DNA of 48,901 nucleotides from Chara braunii (Eukaryota; Streptophyta; Charophyceae; Charales; Characeae), in assembly GCA_003427395.1 (NCBI GenBank), contig BFEA01000510.1, positions 1,083,700-1,132,600 of the forward strand, given 5' to 3'. The position numbers and the translations under genes were made by a program. The notes beneath the pieces are model-generated. The model was not told the DNA's origin, made no database searches, and saw nothing but the letters and a program-made list of their open reading frames with translations. Below are positions 9,500 through 20,560 of this stretch, piece after piece; the first letter of the stretch is position 1, and each line of letters begins with the position of its first letter.

Positions 9500-12037
9500 A
9501 TGGCAAGAGAAGGAATGGGGATGGAAACTCAGAACTGGCTCGCAGAGAAGACAAAAGTGAAGATGACTAAAAGGACAGAGTTTGTCGACACGGGAAACGG
9601 GGCAAAGGAGGAAGTGGTGATATGAGAATCGCTGCCGTCCCTGGACGATTTCTATTCTAAACACGCAGTTCTCTTCACCTTCTCCAAAAAAAGCCAAGAA
9701 CTCAACAGGGCGGAAAAGCTGAAATGGCTGTGGGAAAAGCTCAAGAGCATAGAGCCGATCCCGGGAACGGAACCAAAGGTAACATTTCACAGTAGAGGAA
9801 GGAACACAATAATGGTTGTCTGCAAAGAAGAAAAACAGGCAGTGTTCCTCAAAAACAAATCCTTCACCTGCAATTCGTCGGTGGTTACGGTCCACCCTTG
9901 GTCGCCAGCCAAAGCAGCACAGGCCTCCCCCTCCAGGTATCGACAACAGTTGATATTGAAGTACTTTTGGATTCAATTCGATGGAATACGAGAGGGGCTG
10001 CATGGGGCAATCAAGGCAAGACTGCAGGAGGAGTACGGCCAATTCCCGATCGTGGACTGGATCACACCCACTCCGGACTTCCTAGTACCGCAACATGACA
10101 CCATGATGGCATGCCTAAACACTCAGGGCGCAGTCTCTCCGCAAGTACCAGAAATCTGACACTTTGCAGTCAGAGACCAAATAGTGAAGGTCGTAGTCTC
10201 CACTAAAAGCAACCCGCTATGCTTCAAATGCAGACAGAGGGGGCACGTGGGAACAGACCCAAGGTGCCCAAAGAACGCAGACTCAGCAAGAAACAGACCT
10301 TTGAAACCAACCAGCCTCGAGGAGGTCGAAGGAGAGCCTGGCTTCTGGTTTGTCAGGGACGCCAAGTACATAGGATGGGTCTTTAATGACAACCTAGAGA
10401 CCCCGGACTGGGTATGGGTTATGGAAGGGGAGCCAACCCAAAGACCAGACATCTACCCCCCATCTGACAGCAGTTGGCAGGCCAAGAAAGTCGGCAAGAA
10501 GTCCACCAAGATTTTCACAACAGACCAGATACTAAACAAAGAAAGAGTGCAAAAGGAGAGAAGGTTAAGAGACCTCCAAATAGACCTGGACGAAACATGT
10601 GAACTGGCAGAAAGGAATTGGTTGGAAGTGGTCAAAGAAGGGAAGAGGAACGGAACTCAAGCGGGTACAACAACGAACAACACATCAGGCAGCACGATAG
10701 TGCAATACACACGCAACGGGAACTCAAGAACCGGCCAAGAAAAGGAAGCAAATGCAGGAAACGGGGAGACACAAGGACAGGATGTGGAAATGCTCGAGGA
10801 CAGAAGAAGTGGGACAAAGAGGAAAGGGGGGGAAATCACCAAAGAAGAACCCACCAGAAGGAGAGCCGGAGAGGACTACTATTGCGGGCAAGAAGAAGAG
10901 GAATGGGATAACAGGCCCATCGAGGAAATCAGGGAATACATTCAAACAATGAAGGCACAAAGGGCAAGCATGTTTGAATTGCATATGGCCTACGTGAGAG
11001 AAGAAGTGAAGGCAAGGGTGGAGGAGATCCCACTCACAGCAAACCCATATGAACCGCTCAATGAAGAAGAGGAAATGACAAAATATTATGCCCAACAATA
11101 CTGTCGAATCAAGAGGGACCGGGCAAGGACGCAAAAGAGAGGAGTGGGGGATGAAGGACAAGGAGGAAGAGGAGAATGGAGGGAGGACAGATATAGGATG
11201 CCCGAACTGCCAGAGACCTACAACAAAAAGGGGGAGGGGAAGAAGAAGGGGAATCAGAGGAGAGAGAAAGAGAAGGAAACAAAGGAACAAAGGGGGAGCA
11301 ACAAGGGGCAAAGGGAAGAGGGAAGGAAAGAGANCAGCCAAGGAGAGCAGCAAGGACAAGAAGAACAGGCCAATGAAAAAGAAACGTTGCTGCTGCAGTC
11401 CGCGGTGTTGGAAGCTCAGGTCCAAAGGTTAGCAGATCTGAATGAGGAAATGAGAGTTACAACAGTCACAGTGGGCTCCTTAAACGACTGCACGCAGGCG
11501 GAGTTCTGGAACAAAATTGTAACAACAAGTAAGATGCTGCTACCCTCAAGAACGATCTTGGCAATGATGTTTGATGTGCAGACAGAGGACTGGCAGATAG
11601 CAACAGCAACCAATTTCGCTCTCCCCAGACTGGAAAAGGGCCAAAGTATAGAGGAGAGACTTACATCTACGGTCTCAAAAAAAGAACCAGTCAAAGTTGG
11701 GATGTTGGGAGAAACACTGAGGGTTCCTACCACGAATGGAAGAGGGACTGAAGGCAAGGAGGAAACCTTGGATGTAAGACCAGTGGTAGCCATATACAGC
11801 CCAGGGTCACCCTTAAAAAGCAACCTGCAATGGCGGCCTTGGTGGCAAATCTCACAGCTACCATACACANCCCTGGGCACAAGTGTATTGCCAGAATTAC
11901 CAGCGGCAAGCCTGGCAATCACCTTNGCCCANAAAATTCACAGGATGGGACAAAGGGAGTTGGGAGACAGGCTGCAGGATCTGCAGGAGGTGGGAGAAGG
12001 GGCAACCATGCGAATGATGACTACAACATCCCCTTGA
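9500..12037 (+). pseudogene. LINE ORF1: gag-like nucleic-acid-binding protein (two in-frame stops)
   Basis: One frame runs from ATG 9500 (MAREGMGMETQNW) to the stop at 12037, about 845 codons, broken only by TGA at 9623-9625 and 10157-10159. Both could come from CGA by a single C-to-T change. The order is a basic N-terminus, a globular part typical of plant L1 gag (KLKWLWEKLKSIEP, then FWIQFDGIREGLHGAIKARL), a zinc knuckle CFKCRQRGHVGTDPRC, a WVWVM segment, a long charged low-complexity region (RRKGGEITKEEPTRRR, KGEGKKKGNQRREKEKE) and a C-terminal heptad-like coil (LLLQSAVLEAQVQRLADLNEEM). The knuckle spacing is C-x2-C-x4-H-x6-C rather than the usual x4 before the last Cys. ORF1 proteins coat LINE RNA in the RNP. 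The frame continues open upstream to about 9269, so an earlier start is possible. ORF2 begins 44 bases downstream. Confidence 0.85.
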
Positions 12038-12081
12038 ATTAGGCCAGATCATTTGAACCGGTTAGGCTAGAACATTGAACC

Positions 12082-15000
12082 ATGGACCGGGGGGGTGAGC
12101 AAAATGAGGGAGGGGAAAGGGAACACCACAGAGCGAAGAAAAAAGCGGAACTAGATATAAGATCATGGAACGTACACGGGCTGGCCACCCTTTTATCAAC
12201 CCCGGCAAAATGGTTCAGTTTAACAGCTAACCTCAAATGGTTTGACAATAACCCACCAGACATAGTCTACATGCAAGAAACACACCTAACCAACTCCGAG
12301 GAGCATAGAGCCATACAGGAAGAAATAGTGAGAAGACTGAGGTACGTATGGAGAGAGGAATGGGTAAGTAGCCCAGGCCCGGCATCGGGGGGAGTGCTAA
12401 TTCTTTTCCACGAAAAATCTAAAGCACTACAACACTTACAAATAAACCAAGTAACCAAGGACACTGAGGGAGGCAGATGGATTAGGATAGACTTCAGCTA
12501 TAGGCAGGAGGAAATAACTCTACTAAACATATACGCCCCAAACACTAACGCCCAACGAAAGGAGGTAATAGAGGTCATCAAACAAGAATGCCCGAACCAC
12601 CAACATACCATAGCAGTGGGAGACTGGAATGCTACAATAGACCCCCTCCTTGACAGAATATCCCATGCCAGGGAGGGATATGATGAAGCAGAAGCCCATA
12701 TAATGCTAGACTTTATCACGGAGAAGGAACTAATAGACCCGTTCAGGACAAGATACCCTGAGGCCAAGAAATTCACATGCACTAGGAGGACACAATAGGG
12801 GAGGACATCTTTATCTAGGATAGACTATTTCTTGATCTCTGAGTCACTATCAGGGACTGTACTTGCTTCAACAATCATTAGAACCCCCTTCTACAAGGGC
12901 TTTGACCACAAGCAAATATGACTCATGTTGAACTTTGGCCTAGACAATGTTGTAGGCCAAGGATTCTATAAAGTCAACAACTCCTTACTAAAGCTAGAGG
13001 TTTTCAGAAAGGTGGTTAGACAAACATGGGAGGCTTGCACTCAACAAATACAAGGGGAGGACATAGTCACAAATTTCGGAAAAGCCCTCCATCGCGTAAG
13101 CAAGGAATTAAGCAAGGAATCAAGAAACGAAGCCAGAAGAAGAAGGGAAAGACAAGAACTCCTTGAGTCCATTGTGGAAACAACAGAATATAACCTAATC
13201 CGCAATCCACGCTCTCCAATGTACGAAAACCTTCTCTCTTCGGCAAAAGAAGAACTGGCCCAATGGGCGCACTGGAAGAGATGGGGCCTGAGCATCAGAG
13301 CAAGAATAAAGGACTGGGAGAGTAACGAATCAATGACGAGATTCTTCTTCCAAAGAATCAAATCCAACTGCAGAAACAACATGATCCTAGAACTGAGGGA
13401 TGAAGGGGGAACTCTAAAAAACCAACAAAAGGAACTTCTACAAATAGCCACTAACTTCTACAAAAAATTATACACATCACAGTCAACAGAAGAAAATCGT
13501 AGTGCTATTAGAAGGGCGAGGGAAAAGTTCCTGAAACACCTTGACAACTGCATCAAACCAGAAGTTGCAGCTTACTTAAACAAAGACCTCTCTCTAGCAG
13601 AGGTACATGGAGCACTCGATTCCATGCAACCAAACAAGGTCCCAGGCATCGACGGACTAACGAGAGAATTTTGGCAAGAGCACTGGCCTCTGCTAGGGAG
13701 GGATCTCCTGCGATCTTACCAAGAAGCATATAAGAAAGGGACATTAGGAGAAGACCTTAGCACGGGAGTAGTAACACTACTATACAAGAAAGGGGAAAGG
13801 GAGGACATAAGGAATTATAGGCCAATATCCTTACTAACAGTAGCCTATAAAATAATAGCAAAGGTCCTAGCCAATAGAATAAGAAATNNNANTGATNAAT
13901 GTTTCCATTTAGATCAAACAGGATTCATCCCAGGAAGATTCATCCTGGATAACGTAATCTGTCTGAATGAAACAACAAAGTTAGTAAGAGATAAGAAATT
14001 ACAAGNTGCCATTCTCTTCTTTGACTTCGAAAAAGCCTACGATCAAGTCAACTGGGACTTCCTCCAACAATGCANGGAGAAAATGGGAGTGGGGACANTT
14101 TTTAGNAACTGGGTGAGAGTGGTATANGCGGANGCAAGGGGAAGAGTCCNGGTCAATGGCCACCTATCAGATTCGTACAGAATGACGAGATCGGTAAGGC
14201 AAGGTGATCCACTAGCTGCCCCAATATTTCTCTTTGTCATGGAAGCAATAGCCACTTTCCTACGAAAGGACCCCTCCATAGAAAGATTACAGACCCTTGA
14301 TGACGGGCGGAGCAAGCGGATCCAGCTTCCAACAGTGATGTTATTCGCGGACGACCTAACCGTCCTCGTAAGGGCATCGGACTCATCCTTTCTAGCACTA
14401 ACGAAGGCTATGGAAGCCTTCCGACTTGCATAAGAAATGAAGATAAATTGGAAGAAAACAATAGGATGGTGGCTCTCAGAAACACCCCCCCCCTCCAAAC
14501 AATGAATTGACACAGGGATTACAATGGATGGACCACCAAGTCCCTTTTAAATTCCTGGGAATTACAGTTACCCTGGCAAGGACCAGCAACTCAATAGCAA
14601 CGAGCCTACTCTCAGCTCTCATGAATAAGTATAAGGGATGGCAAAAGATCTACACGTCGCTGATGGGTAGGGCGATAGTCATCAATTCATCGATTTTCTC
14701 CATGGTCTGGTACACTGCGTCAATCTGGGACCCACCCACCCACTTCACAAAAGACATAAAGAGAAAAGCAACAACTTACTTATGGACAGGAGACGCATCC
14801 AAGAACCAACTCATTTCCAAAGTAGCCTGGAAATATGTAACCAATCCAATAGAGGAGGGAGGGATCAGCCTCATAGATCCCGTAACAGAATATAAAGCTC
14901 TTCAGACAAAGTGGATCTTAAGACTCTTGCTAAAAACAGAACTACCATGGCAAGAAATGGCCCTATACCAAATAAGGAACCTGCTACCATTTAAAGCACA

Positions 15001-16624
15001 TGACAGCATAGAGGGTCACACATGGATCATGAACAGATACTGGACACCCAGAAGAGAAGGAGGCAGACCTAGACAAAGGAACCAGTTACCGAACGCAGAT
15101 CCCCCAAGCGGCCATTGGACAAAACTGATAGCAACATGGAGGGAAGCCTTCCCCCAAAGAAAAAGAACTCCAAGAACAAAAGAGGAAATTTTGAGACAAC
15201 CACTGTTTGGGAATGACTTCTTGAAAGATCAAAATGGAAAGACATGGTCACTCAAGGCGAAGGGGAAGAGATGGAGGACGTGGATAGAGAAGGGCATATG
15301 GAAGATCGAGCACATATGGGATGAGGGAAATAGCAGGTGGAAATCAGAAGAGGACCTTAGAACTAAACTTAAAGGCCATCACAATTTGCAAAAAAACTTA
15401 GAAGAAATGATAGACAGTATCCCAATAGCTTGGAGGTCAACACTAAAAAGAGGTGTAGTTTGGAAGAAAGGAGATTGGGCAACATTGAAGTCACAAGAAA
15501 CACCCTCAGTAGCCCTTCGTTTCGTAAGAAAAGAGGGAACTGATAGACGCATAGCCAAATTTGAAGTCCATGAGGTGGAGGGCACAGATAAAGCAATAGT
15601 GGAAGTCAGAAAAGACACCCTAATCAGCCTAGACTTCCCCCTACAAGACCTGAGGAAGGTCAGAGAACTTAAAAACGAACAAGTAGGACCAAGGAAAGGA
15701 AGAAAGAAAGTAGAACCCCCCATCTATTTGTTTAGACCAAATAAAGACATATCGGAGCTAGAAGTCGACCCCAATGAGTGGGGCTGGTATCAGAATAGAG
15801 GGAGGGGAAAAGCCAAGAAGTGGATCCCGCTCCACGAATACACAGTAAAACGGGGGTATAAGATAAGACGCAAGCTAACAAACCCACAACCGATCATAGA
15901 GGCAAGGTGGGAAAAAAACCTCCAAATAAACCCCGCTTTCTTGCAAACAATCCCATGGTCCTACTATGCAACGATCAGACCTCAGAAAGTNAGAAGCTTG
16001 CAATGGTTGATAATTTACATGGCNNTCCCCACCAATGAGTGGNTAGAAACAAGGAGGAGAAAGGAAGATAGAACAGAATCCTCNGCACACTGCCAAATGT
16101 GCCAAGATCAGNTAGCAGAAACACTAACTCACTGCCTAATGGAATGTCAGCACGCCACAGCGCTCTGGCTCAAGTGCAAAAAGGCTTGGGCCAACCTATC
16201 TAATAATGAATTCCCGACATATCAATTCCTCCTACTAACGGCAATAGACAGGGAAGGTATAATCCCCGAGGAGGATAAAGAGATTACAGATTTACTGCGA
16301 AGAACAACCCTGTGTGTAATATGGAGAGCCAGATGTGCAAACACAATAGGAAAAAAGAAGATAACGGCAAATGAATCATGGGAAGAGGCAAGGGAAATGG
16401 TAGAAACAGGAGTTAGAGTCGAATGGAAGCGAGTGCTCTGGAAAATGGACAAGGAAATAGAGGAGCAAAAGAGGATCAAAATACAGAAGGAATTTGAGCA
16501 ACAGTGGCTGAAGGAGGGGCTAATGGCAAGGATAAGCGGAAAAACCCTTCAATTCACGAACTGGTGGGAACCGGACAGCCCAAGAACAAATCAGAATAAC
16601 ACAAACACAATGGAATTAGACTGA
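12082..16624 (+). pseudogene. LINE ORF2: APE endonuclease / reverse transcriptase / zinc finger
   Basis: The start is ATG 12082. The APE-type endonuclease (12082 to about 12920) shows SWNVHG, MQETHL, IYAPN, GDWNATIDP, SRIDYFLIS and FDHK, the expected catalytic boxes. Reverse transcriptase boxes follow: PGIDGLTREFW, NYRPISLL, DQTGFIPGRFILDN, FFDFEKAYDQVNW (motif A), RQGDPLAAP (B), FADDLTVL (C, 14344-14355), KINWKKT (D) and KFLGI (E). The C-terminal Cys/His box is CQMCQDQ...HCLMEC (about 16090-16150), the zf-RVT finger of plant LINEs. It nicks target DNA and copies LINE RNA at the nick. Damage: TAG 12796-12798, TGA 12919-12921 and TAA 14431-14433 in frame, then a frame change at a nine-C run (14485-14493). 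All catalytic boxes are otherwise intact, so decay is recent. Full length would be about 1,510 residues. Confidence 0.92.
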
Positions 16625-17447
16625 TAAGAAAGGAAAGCTTGGGGAAGGAACACGAGCAGCCATAGGAACAGAGGAGGTTAAGAGGAAGCAAGGAATAGTG
16701 TCATGAAGAAACAGAAAGGGCACAAAAGGAAACTGCAGCAACGCCAACCCGCCATGCAAGAAAGAGGTCATCGTAACACAGCCCCTCCCTTACCGCATGT
16801 ACCCTCGCCCCCCCGCCCCAATCCCATAACCCCAAGCCCATCAACCCAGAATCCCAAAACCTTCACCTCTGTACAGACTCCCTCAGTCACCGCCCCCCCC
16901 ACCCCAACTACCCCACCAAGAAACCATAGGCATAAACAGCAGCTTAAACACAGAAAATCCAGGCAGGGACAGACCATAAAAATGCACGACAGACAACAAG
17001 GGTTCAGGGTTTTAGCATGAGGGCTTTAGTTTTTAAAGATTAGAAAGGAATAAGGCTTATAGGGCCTAGGACCTCAGGGATTTCAAGAGATTCGCAGACA
17101 TTCCAGACCGCTCTAGCACAACACAACAACCCGACAGCATCACAGCTGAGAGGAGCAGGACTGGGTCTAGGCAGATGGGCAACAGCCAGGCAGATCAAAA
17201 AGCACAGGCTAAAATAGGCAGGGGTGAGGGGTGGTACATCCTTCCTCAGGGAAGTAATCAATGCCGTCCACTCGGACCTCCCAGCCATAATGGGGAGGAG
17301 CGTGAGTGAGTCCATGTCTTCCATATTGACTTGCCGGGGGAATAGGAACCGGACTGTCGCTCCCCAGAATGGTAGGAGCCAGAACCAAATGGTTCTGTTC
17401 TTTCTTAAAAAAAAAAAGAAAAAAAAAGAAAAAAAAAAAAGAAAAAA
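16625..17447 (+). other. LINE 3' UTR and A-rich tail
   Basis: There is no coding frame. A proline-codon-like C-rich part (about 16780-16920) precedes the family-conserved end: GACTTGCCGG, GGAATAGGAACCGGACT, GCTCCCCAGAATGG and GGAGCCAGAACC at 17328-17385. The tail consists of A runs separated by single G at 17405-17450. The same end box lies before A tails at about 1780, 4932, 38525 and 45621. Confidence 0.85.
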
Positions 17448-17524
17448 AAAAGTATCTGAGGTAAACTGACTGCAAAATTGGATGCAAAATTGCAAATAGA
17501 ATTCTCTGTTATCCAATATATATA

Positions 17525-17736
17525 TCCGGTAAACCGTAGGCAGAGAGAGAGAAGAGGACAACAAACGAGGGGCTGTGACAAACTGTTTCGTTGGAGTTTC
17601 ACCGACTCATCAGGAGGCTGAACCCTCAACAGTCTGCAGAATCCCCTCACTGATTACACTGTAAATGATAATATACCGTAACCAAAATCAAAGTAGACTA
17701 TCACTCACCCACACCAGATGGAAAACTCTACCTTTT
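17525..17736 (-). repeat. PLE flanking repeat, 3' copy
   Basis: It is about 212 bases alignable with 23941-24146: CCGGTAAACCGTAGGCAGAG, GACAACAAACGAGGGGCTGT, GACTCATCAGGAGGCTGAAC, CAGATGGAAAACTCTAC. Similarity stops at 17736, and a short (TA)n precedes it at 17515-17524, as before the other copies. It carries the best-preserved ribozyme. Confidence 0.85.
17579..17636 (-). ncRNA. Type III hammerhead ribozyme (copy 1)
   Basis: Read 5'-3' on the minus strand: stem III strand CAGACUGU, then U (cleavage after GUU), stem I GAGG - loop GUUCAG - CCUC, core CUGAUGA, stem II GUCGG - loop UGAAACU - CCAAC, core GAA, and closing stem III strand ACAGUUUG. Stem III is 8 bp with one G-U, stem I is 4 bp, and stem II has one C-A mismatch (the 24.3 kb copy has the pairing G here). 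All core bases are present. Stem III is the open stem, which defines type III. Cleavage would fall between plus positions 17628 and 17627. In PLEs such ribozymes process tandem transcripts into units. Confidence 0.85.
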
Positions 17737-18582
17737 TATAGTATATACATATATGCAATGAGATTCTCTGCCTTTTCCACTTCGCATGCATGTAAACAGG
17801 TAGCACACCAAACTGGCAACAAGCGCCCACTCAAAACTCAGATGGCTATGGCGCATCAGCGCCTGTACAACTCTCTGTTCGTCACTAGCTCAACTCTGCT
17901 GTTCACACACACTCAACTCGAGATCACCCTGGATATCCCACACGCGACACACTGTCTCACACACACACACACACACTACACTTGTCTACCACCTACGGCG
18001 GCTATGGCCGCTCCAACCCTGCTGGCTATGGCTACGCAACCTCAACTCTGCCCACTTCGTCTTCGGGCTCTCTGCAGACCACCTCACACAAGTCACTCAA
18101 GCAGCGCTTCCGCATGGCTTACGCAGGAATGGATGAATGGTTGGGCGCTGCCTCTTGATTTATACTTCTGTAGCTCGTTGGTCTGCCTCTGTCCACCGGG
18201 CCCAAGGTGCACACAGTCCCTTATGGTACTTGCTGACCGACTCAGCGAGACTGGGACTGGGTACCGCTGACTCAGCACGGGTGGACTCCACCACTTGCCC
18301 ACTTGCCTCTGGCCTACTGTGAGCAACGTCTGAAGGGCAACTTCCGGACCTTTCGGAAGTCTGTGGACTTGGCCCTTCGACACTGTAGCAGCTACGACCT
18401 TGACCTTTCAGAAGTCCTACAGCTACGACTTCTAGAACTCACTAAGACTTCTATCCGACAGGTCTACAGATCGAATCCCTACGACCTACGGACCTACGAC
18501 AGTTGGTAGAACGATAAAGGGAAAGTAAGGGAAAGTATGGAGTGTGGAGCGAAGATGAAGGCAAAAGAGGATAAGAAAAGGC
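17737..18582. other. PLE 3' non-coding part
   Basis: It lies between the Cys/His-rich frame and the 3' flanking repeat. It has a short (AC)n at about 17960-17976 and GGCTATGGC words at about 17998-18032. No family is recognised. A plus-strand frame (17665-18270) is low-complexity and unsupported. Confidence 0.45.
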
Positions 18583-19480
18583 TCAAGAATGAGTCTGTCC
18601 TTGACGACAGAGAGGACATACATTGTAAGGATGACGTGGATGAACACATGGAAGACCTAGCTGGGCATTCTCAGTGCAACAATTGTCACGACGGTTGGCA
18701 TTGAGCATGCCCGCCATACACCCTCGACAAATGGCACGTCGATTGCAGGCCAAAATGAAAGAAGAACGGTCACCACAAAAGAGCATGCATTCAGTATAGC
18801 GCCCATGGCCACAAAATGGACATATAGTGTCCGGATGTGGAGGGTGCCTGCAGTCAGGAACGGTGGGACAGTCCTCTGCACACATGGATGCAGAAACCAT
18901 GTCATTGTAGTAATTGTGAGAGAAACGATGGTGGCTACAGCCGAGTGTAACAGTGTTTGTGGTTGTGCAAAGGAGAAGGTCGCAGAGTGTTGGTACATTG
19001 TCTTGCTGCAGCACGGGGCTAGAGGAGTGATCTTCGACATAAAAGAGATTGCGGACGTTTTGTTGTGGCAAGAAAACAACATCATTTTGTAAGTAATCAG
19101 TGACATCAATCATGGCATGGACCATGGTGCCACTGTCCCACAGCTCCCAGTGGTCAGAGGCATGTACAATGGCCATGTAATGGCCAGGGCCGTGCACAAT
19201 GCAGGCAGAGATGTGGGATGGAGGATTAAACCACTCACCTGCTCGAGCATTGCGTAGTTCAAGTTGACGGTCCCTCATTGCTACTTGTAGGACAGGAATG
19301 GTAAAGCCTACTTCGCTGGTATAATTACAATCCTCTGACTGTCGTTGGGGAAGATCATCATCAAGCTAAAGGGCGATTGCAAGGAAGTCTGATGGTGTAT
19401 AAAATGGGCGATGGAGAATGTGAAGACAGATATTGGTTGCTGTTAGACCACTGAGATTGGTGAGGTTCTCAGGCTGGTTT
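18583..19480 (-). pseudogene. Josephin-like domain followed by Cys/His-rich module (PLE C-terminus)
   Basis: One minus-strand frame, broken only by TAG near 19370, is in phase with the upstream RT. The first part aligns by eye with the Josephin (ataxin-3 type) deubiquitinase fold: FYTPSDFLAIAL-LDDD (family: YF-P-EL--IA--LDEEE), GFTIPVLQVAMRDRQLEL (family: GFFSIQVI-NAL----LEL), then GHYMAIV---DHWELWDSG, where His and Asp are 15 residues apart as His119/Asn134 are in ataxin-3, and DVTDYLQNDVVFL. The catalytic Cys position appears as Thr in LTATNICLHIL unless the nearby Cys serves. The second part repeats C-x-H-P-x-x-P-x3-CP-(F/L)-C-x2-G and C-x3-CG-x-R-x4-LAC-x4-C-x2-C, a zinc-binding-like pattern, and ends at the stop 18583. 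The Josephin link is inference from motif order. Confidence 0.55.
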
Positions 19481-20284
19481 GTTGGATGTTGGCCAACAAT
19501 TTGAAGATCACCCAGATGGTGTTGCAAGCCCAAACCGTGTTTGGGTTGTTTGCTGGTATGTCATTTGCCGATCACCCATGTGGTTTGCGTGTGGCGGAGC
19601 ACAAAATTGTGGTTCATCCGAACAATGCTGGTCAGCCATTTGCAGATCCCCCATGTGGTCTACGCCTGGTGGGGTCAACTGCAATCCGGGCAGATCATGT
19701 TCCAATCCCTCAACGTTTAGGGCTGCATCCTGGTAGGGACTGTACCTGGAGTCGAGAGTGTACTCTGGGCAGCGGCTGCATCCTGAGTAGGGACTGGTGG
19801 CTGCCTGCAGGCAGCTGGACTGTCTGCAGGAGGCATAGGAGCGGATATTGCCGTTTGAAACAAAGGAACCGCAACAACCTGAGAAAGAGGCACAAAGAGA
19901 ATCGGGGCAGACAAAGAAACAGGTTGCTGATCCCCGGACAAGCGACGATGTCGCGGATGTCGTCAGTGATACAGAACAAGAGGAGTAGTGGTGTTGCAAA
20001 CAGAAGCTGAACTTGTACCTAGCAACCCAGGTGGAGCAATGGGAACAATGGAAACTGGAGAGTTTGTTCGCAAGCGAGACCGTGGAGGAGATGGGGGTGG
20101 TGAGGAGGAACGCAGTCGTCTACGGCCAAGCACATACAAAGATGAGAGGGGGGTGCATTGGGCAAGATTTCGAAGCAAAGGACGTGAGCGTCGGAGAGAT
20201 AGTGATGTTTTTTGCATTGGAGCTGCATGACAGGCAGTTGTAGCAGTAAAAACTAAAGTAGGGGGAATTACATTTAGGGAAACT
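19481..20284 (-). pseudogene. PLE linker region between RT and Josephin-like domain
   Basis: It is low-complexity, Pro/Ser/Arg-rich (RRRLRSSSPPPSPPRSRLR near 20100) and continues in the RT phase to about 19717 with a TGA at 19963-19965. A compensated frame change follows to about 19510. In that part HMGDLQMADQH, HMGDRQMTYQQ and HLGDLQIVGQH recur, a degenerate repeat of about 23 residues seen three times (about 19490-19665). It is probably an unstructured linker, with no recognised domain. Confidence 0.45.
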
Positions 20285-20560
20285 GCTGTACTGAAAACTG
20301 CAGCAGCGGAAACCGCAGCAGTAGAAACTGCAACAACGGAAACTGGAGCTTTGGAAACTAGAGCAATGGAAACTGCAGTAGTGGAAACTGCAACAGTGGA
20401 CACTGCAGCAATGGAAACTGGAGTAGTGGACACTGCAAGAGTGGAAACCGCAACAGTGGACACTGCAGCAGTGAAAACTGCAGGAGTGGAGACTCCAGCA
20501 GTGGAATCTGCAGGAGTGGAGACTGCAACAATGGAAACTGCGGCAGCAGCAGATGAGTAA
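20285..20560. repeat. 15-bp minisatellite, about 18 units
   Basis: Units of the form GTGGAAACTGCARCA repeat with substitutions but a constant period of 15, so the frame is kept. In the minus (PLE) frame it codes for a pentapeptide array AVST-x (also VVST, PVST). On the plus strand it reads METAVVETA-like, which is not a gene. Confidence 0.9.

Larger units (their letters stand above)
7487..17447 (+). mobile_element. Nearly full-length L1-like LINE (copy A)
   Basis: This is an autonomous-type non-LTR retrotransposon: a 5' UTR, ORF1 (nucleic-acid-binding, CCHC), ORF2 (endonuclease, reverse transcriptase, C-terminal zinc finger), a 3' UTR with the family terminal box (17328-17400) and an A/G-interrupted A tail to 17447. 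The 5' end is inferred from a candidate 13-bp target duplication with one mismatch: AAAAGTATTTGAG at 7474-7486 and AAAAGTATCTGAG at 17448-17460. If correct, the element is about 9.96 kb. Damage is light: two in-frame TGA codons in ORF1, and three stops plus one homopolymer frameshift in ORF2. Several N bases (11334-14150, 15990-16120) suggest collapsed near-identical copies in the assembly. It sits just downstream of the flanking repeat of the Penelope-like element. Confidence 0.85.

Noticed and set aside
9413-10042. Minus-strand frame of 209 codons opposite LINE ORF1
   Set aside because: It is a shadow of the ORF1 coding frame; the plus strand has the gag-like motifs.
17665-18270. Plus-strand frame of 201 codons with His/Thr/Leu-rich text
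   Set aside because: It includes the (AC)n tract and the PLE flanking repeat; codon content is low-complexity and no domain is seen.
20351-20560. Plus-strand METAVVETA-type repeat protein
   Set aside because: It is the reverse reading of the AVST array of the PLE, and no start context or second domain supports it.
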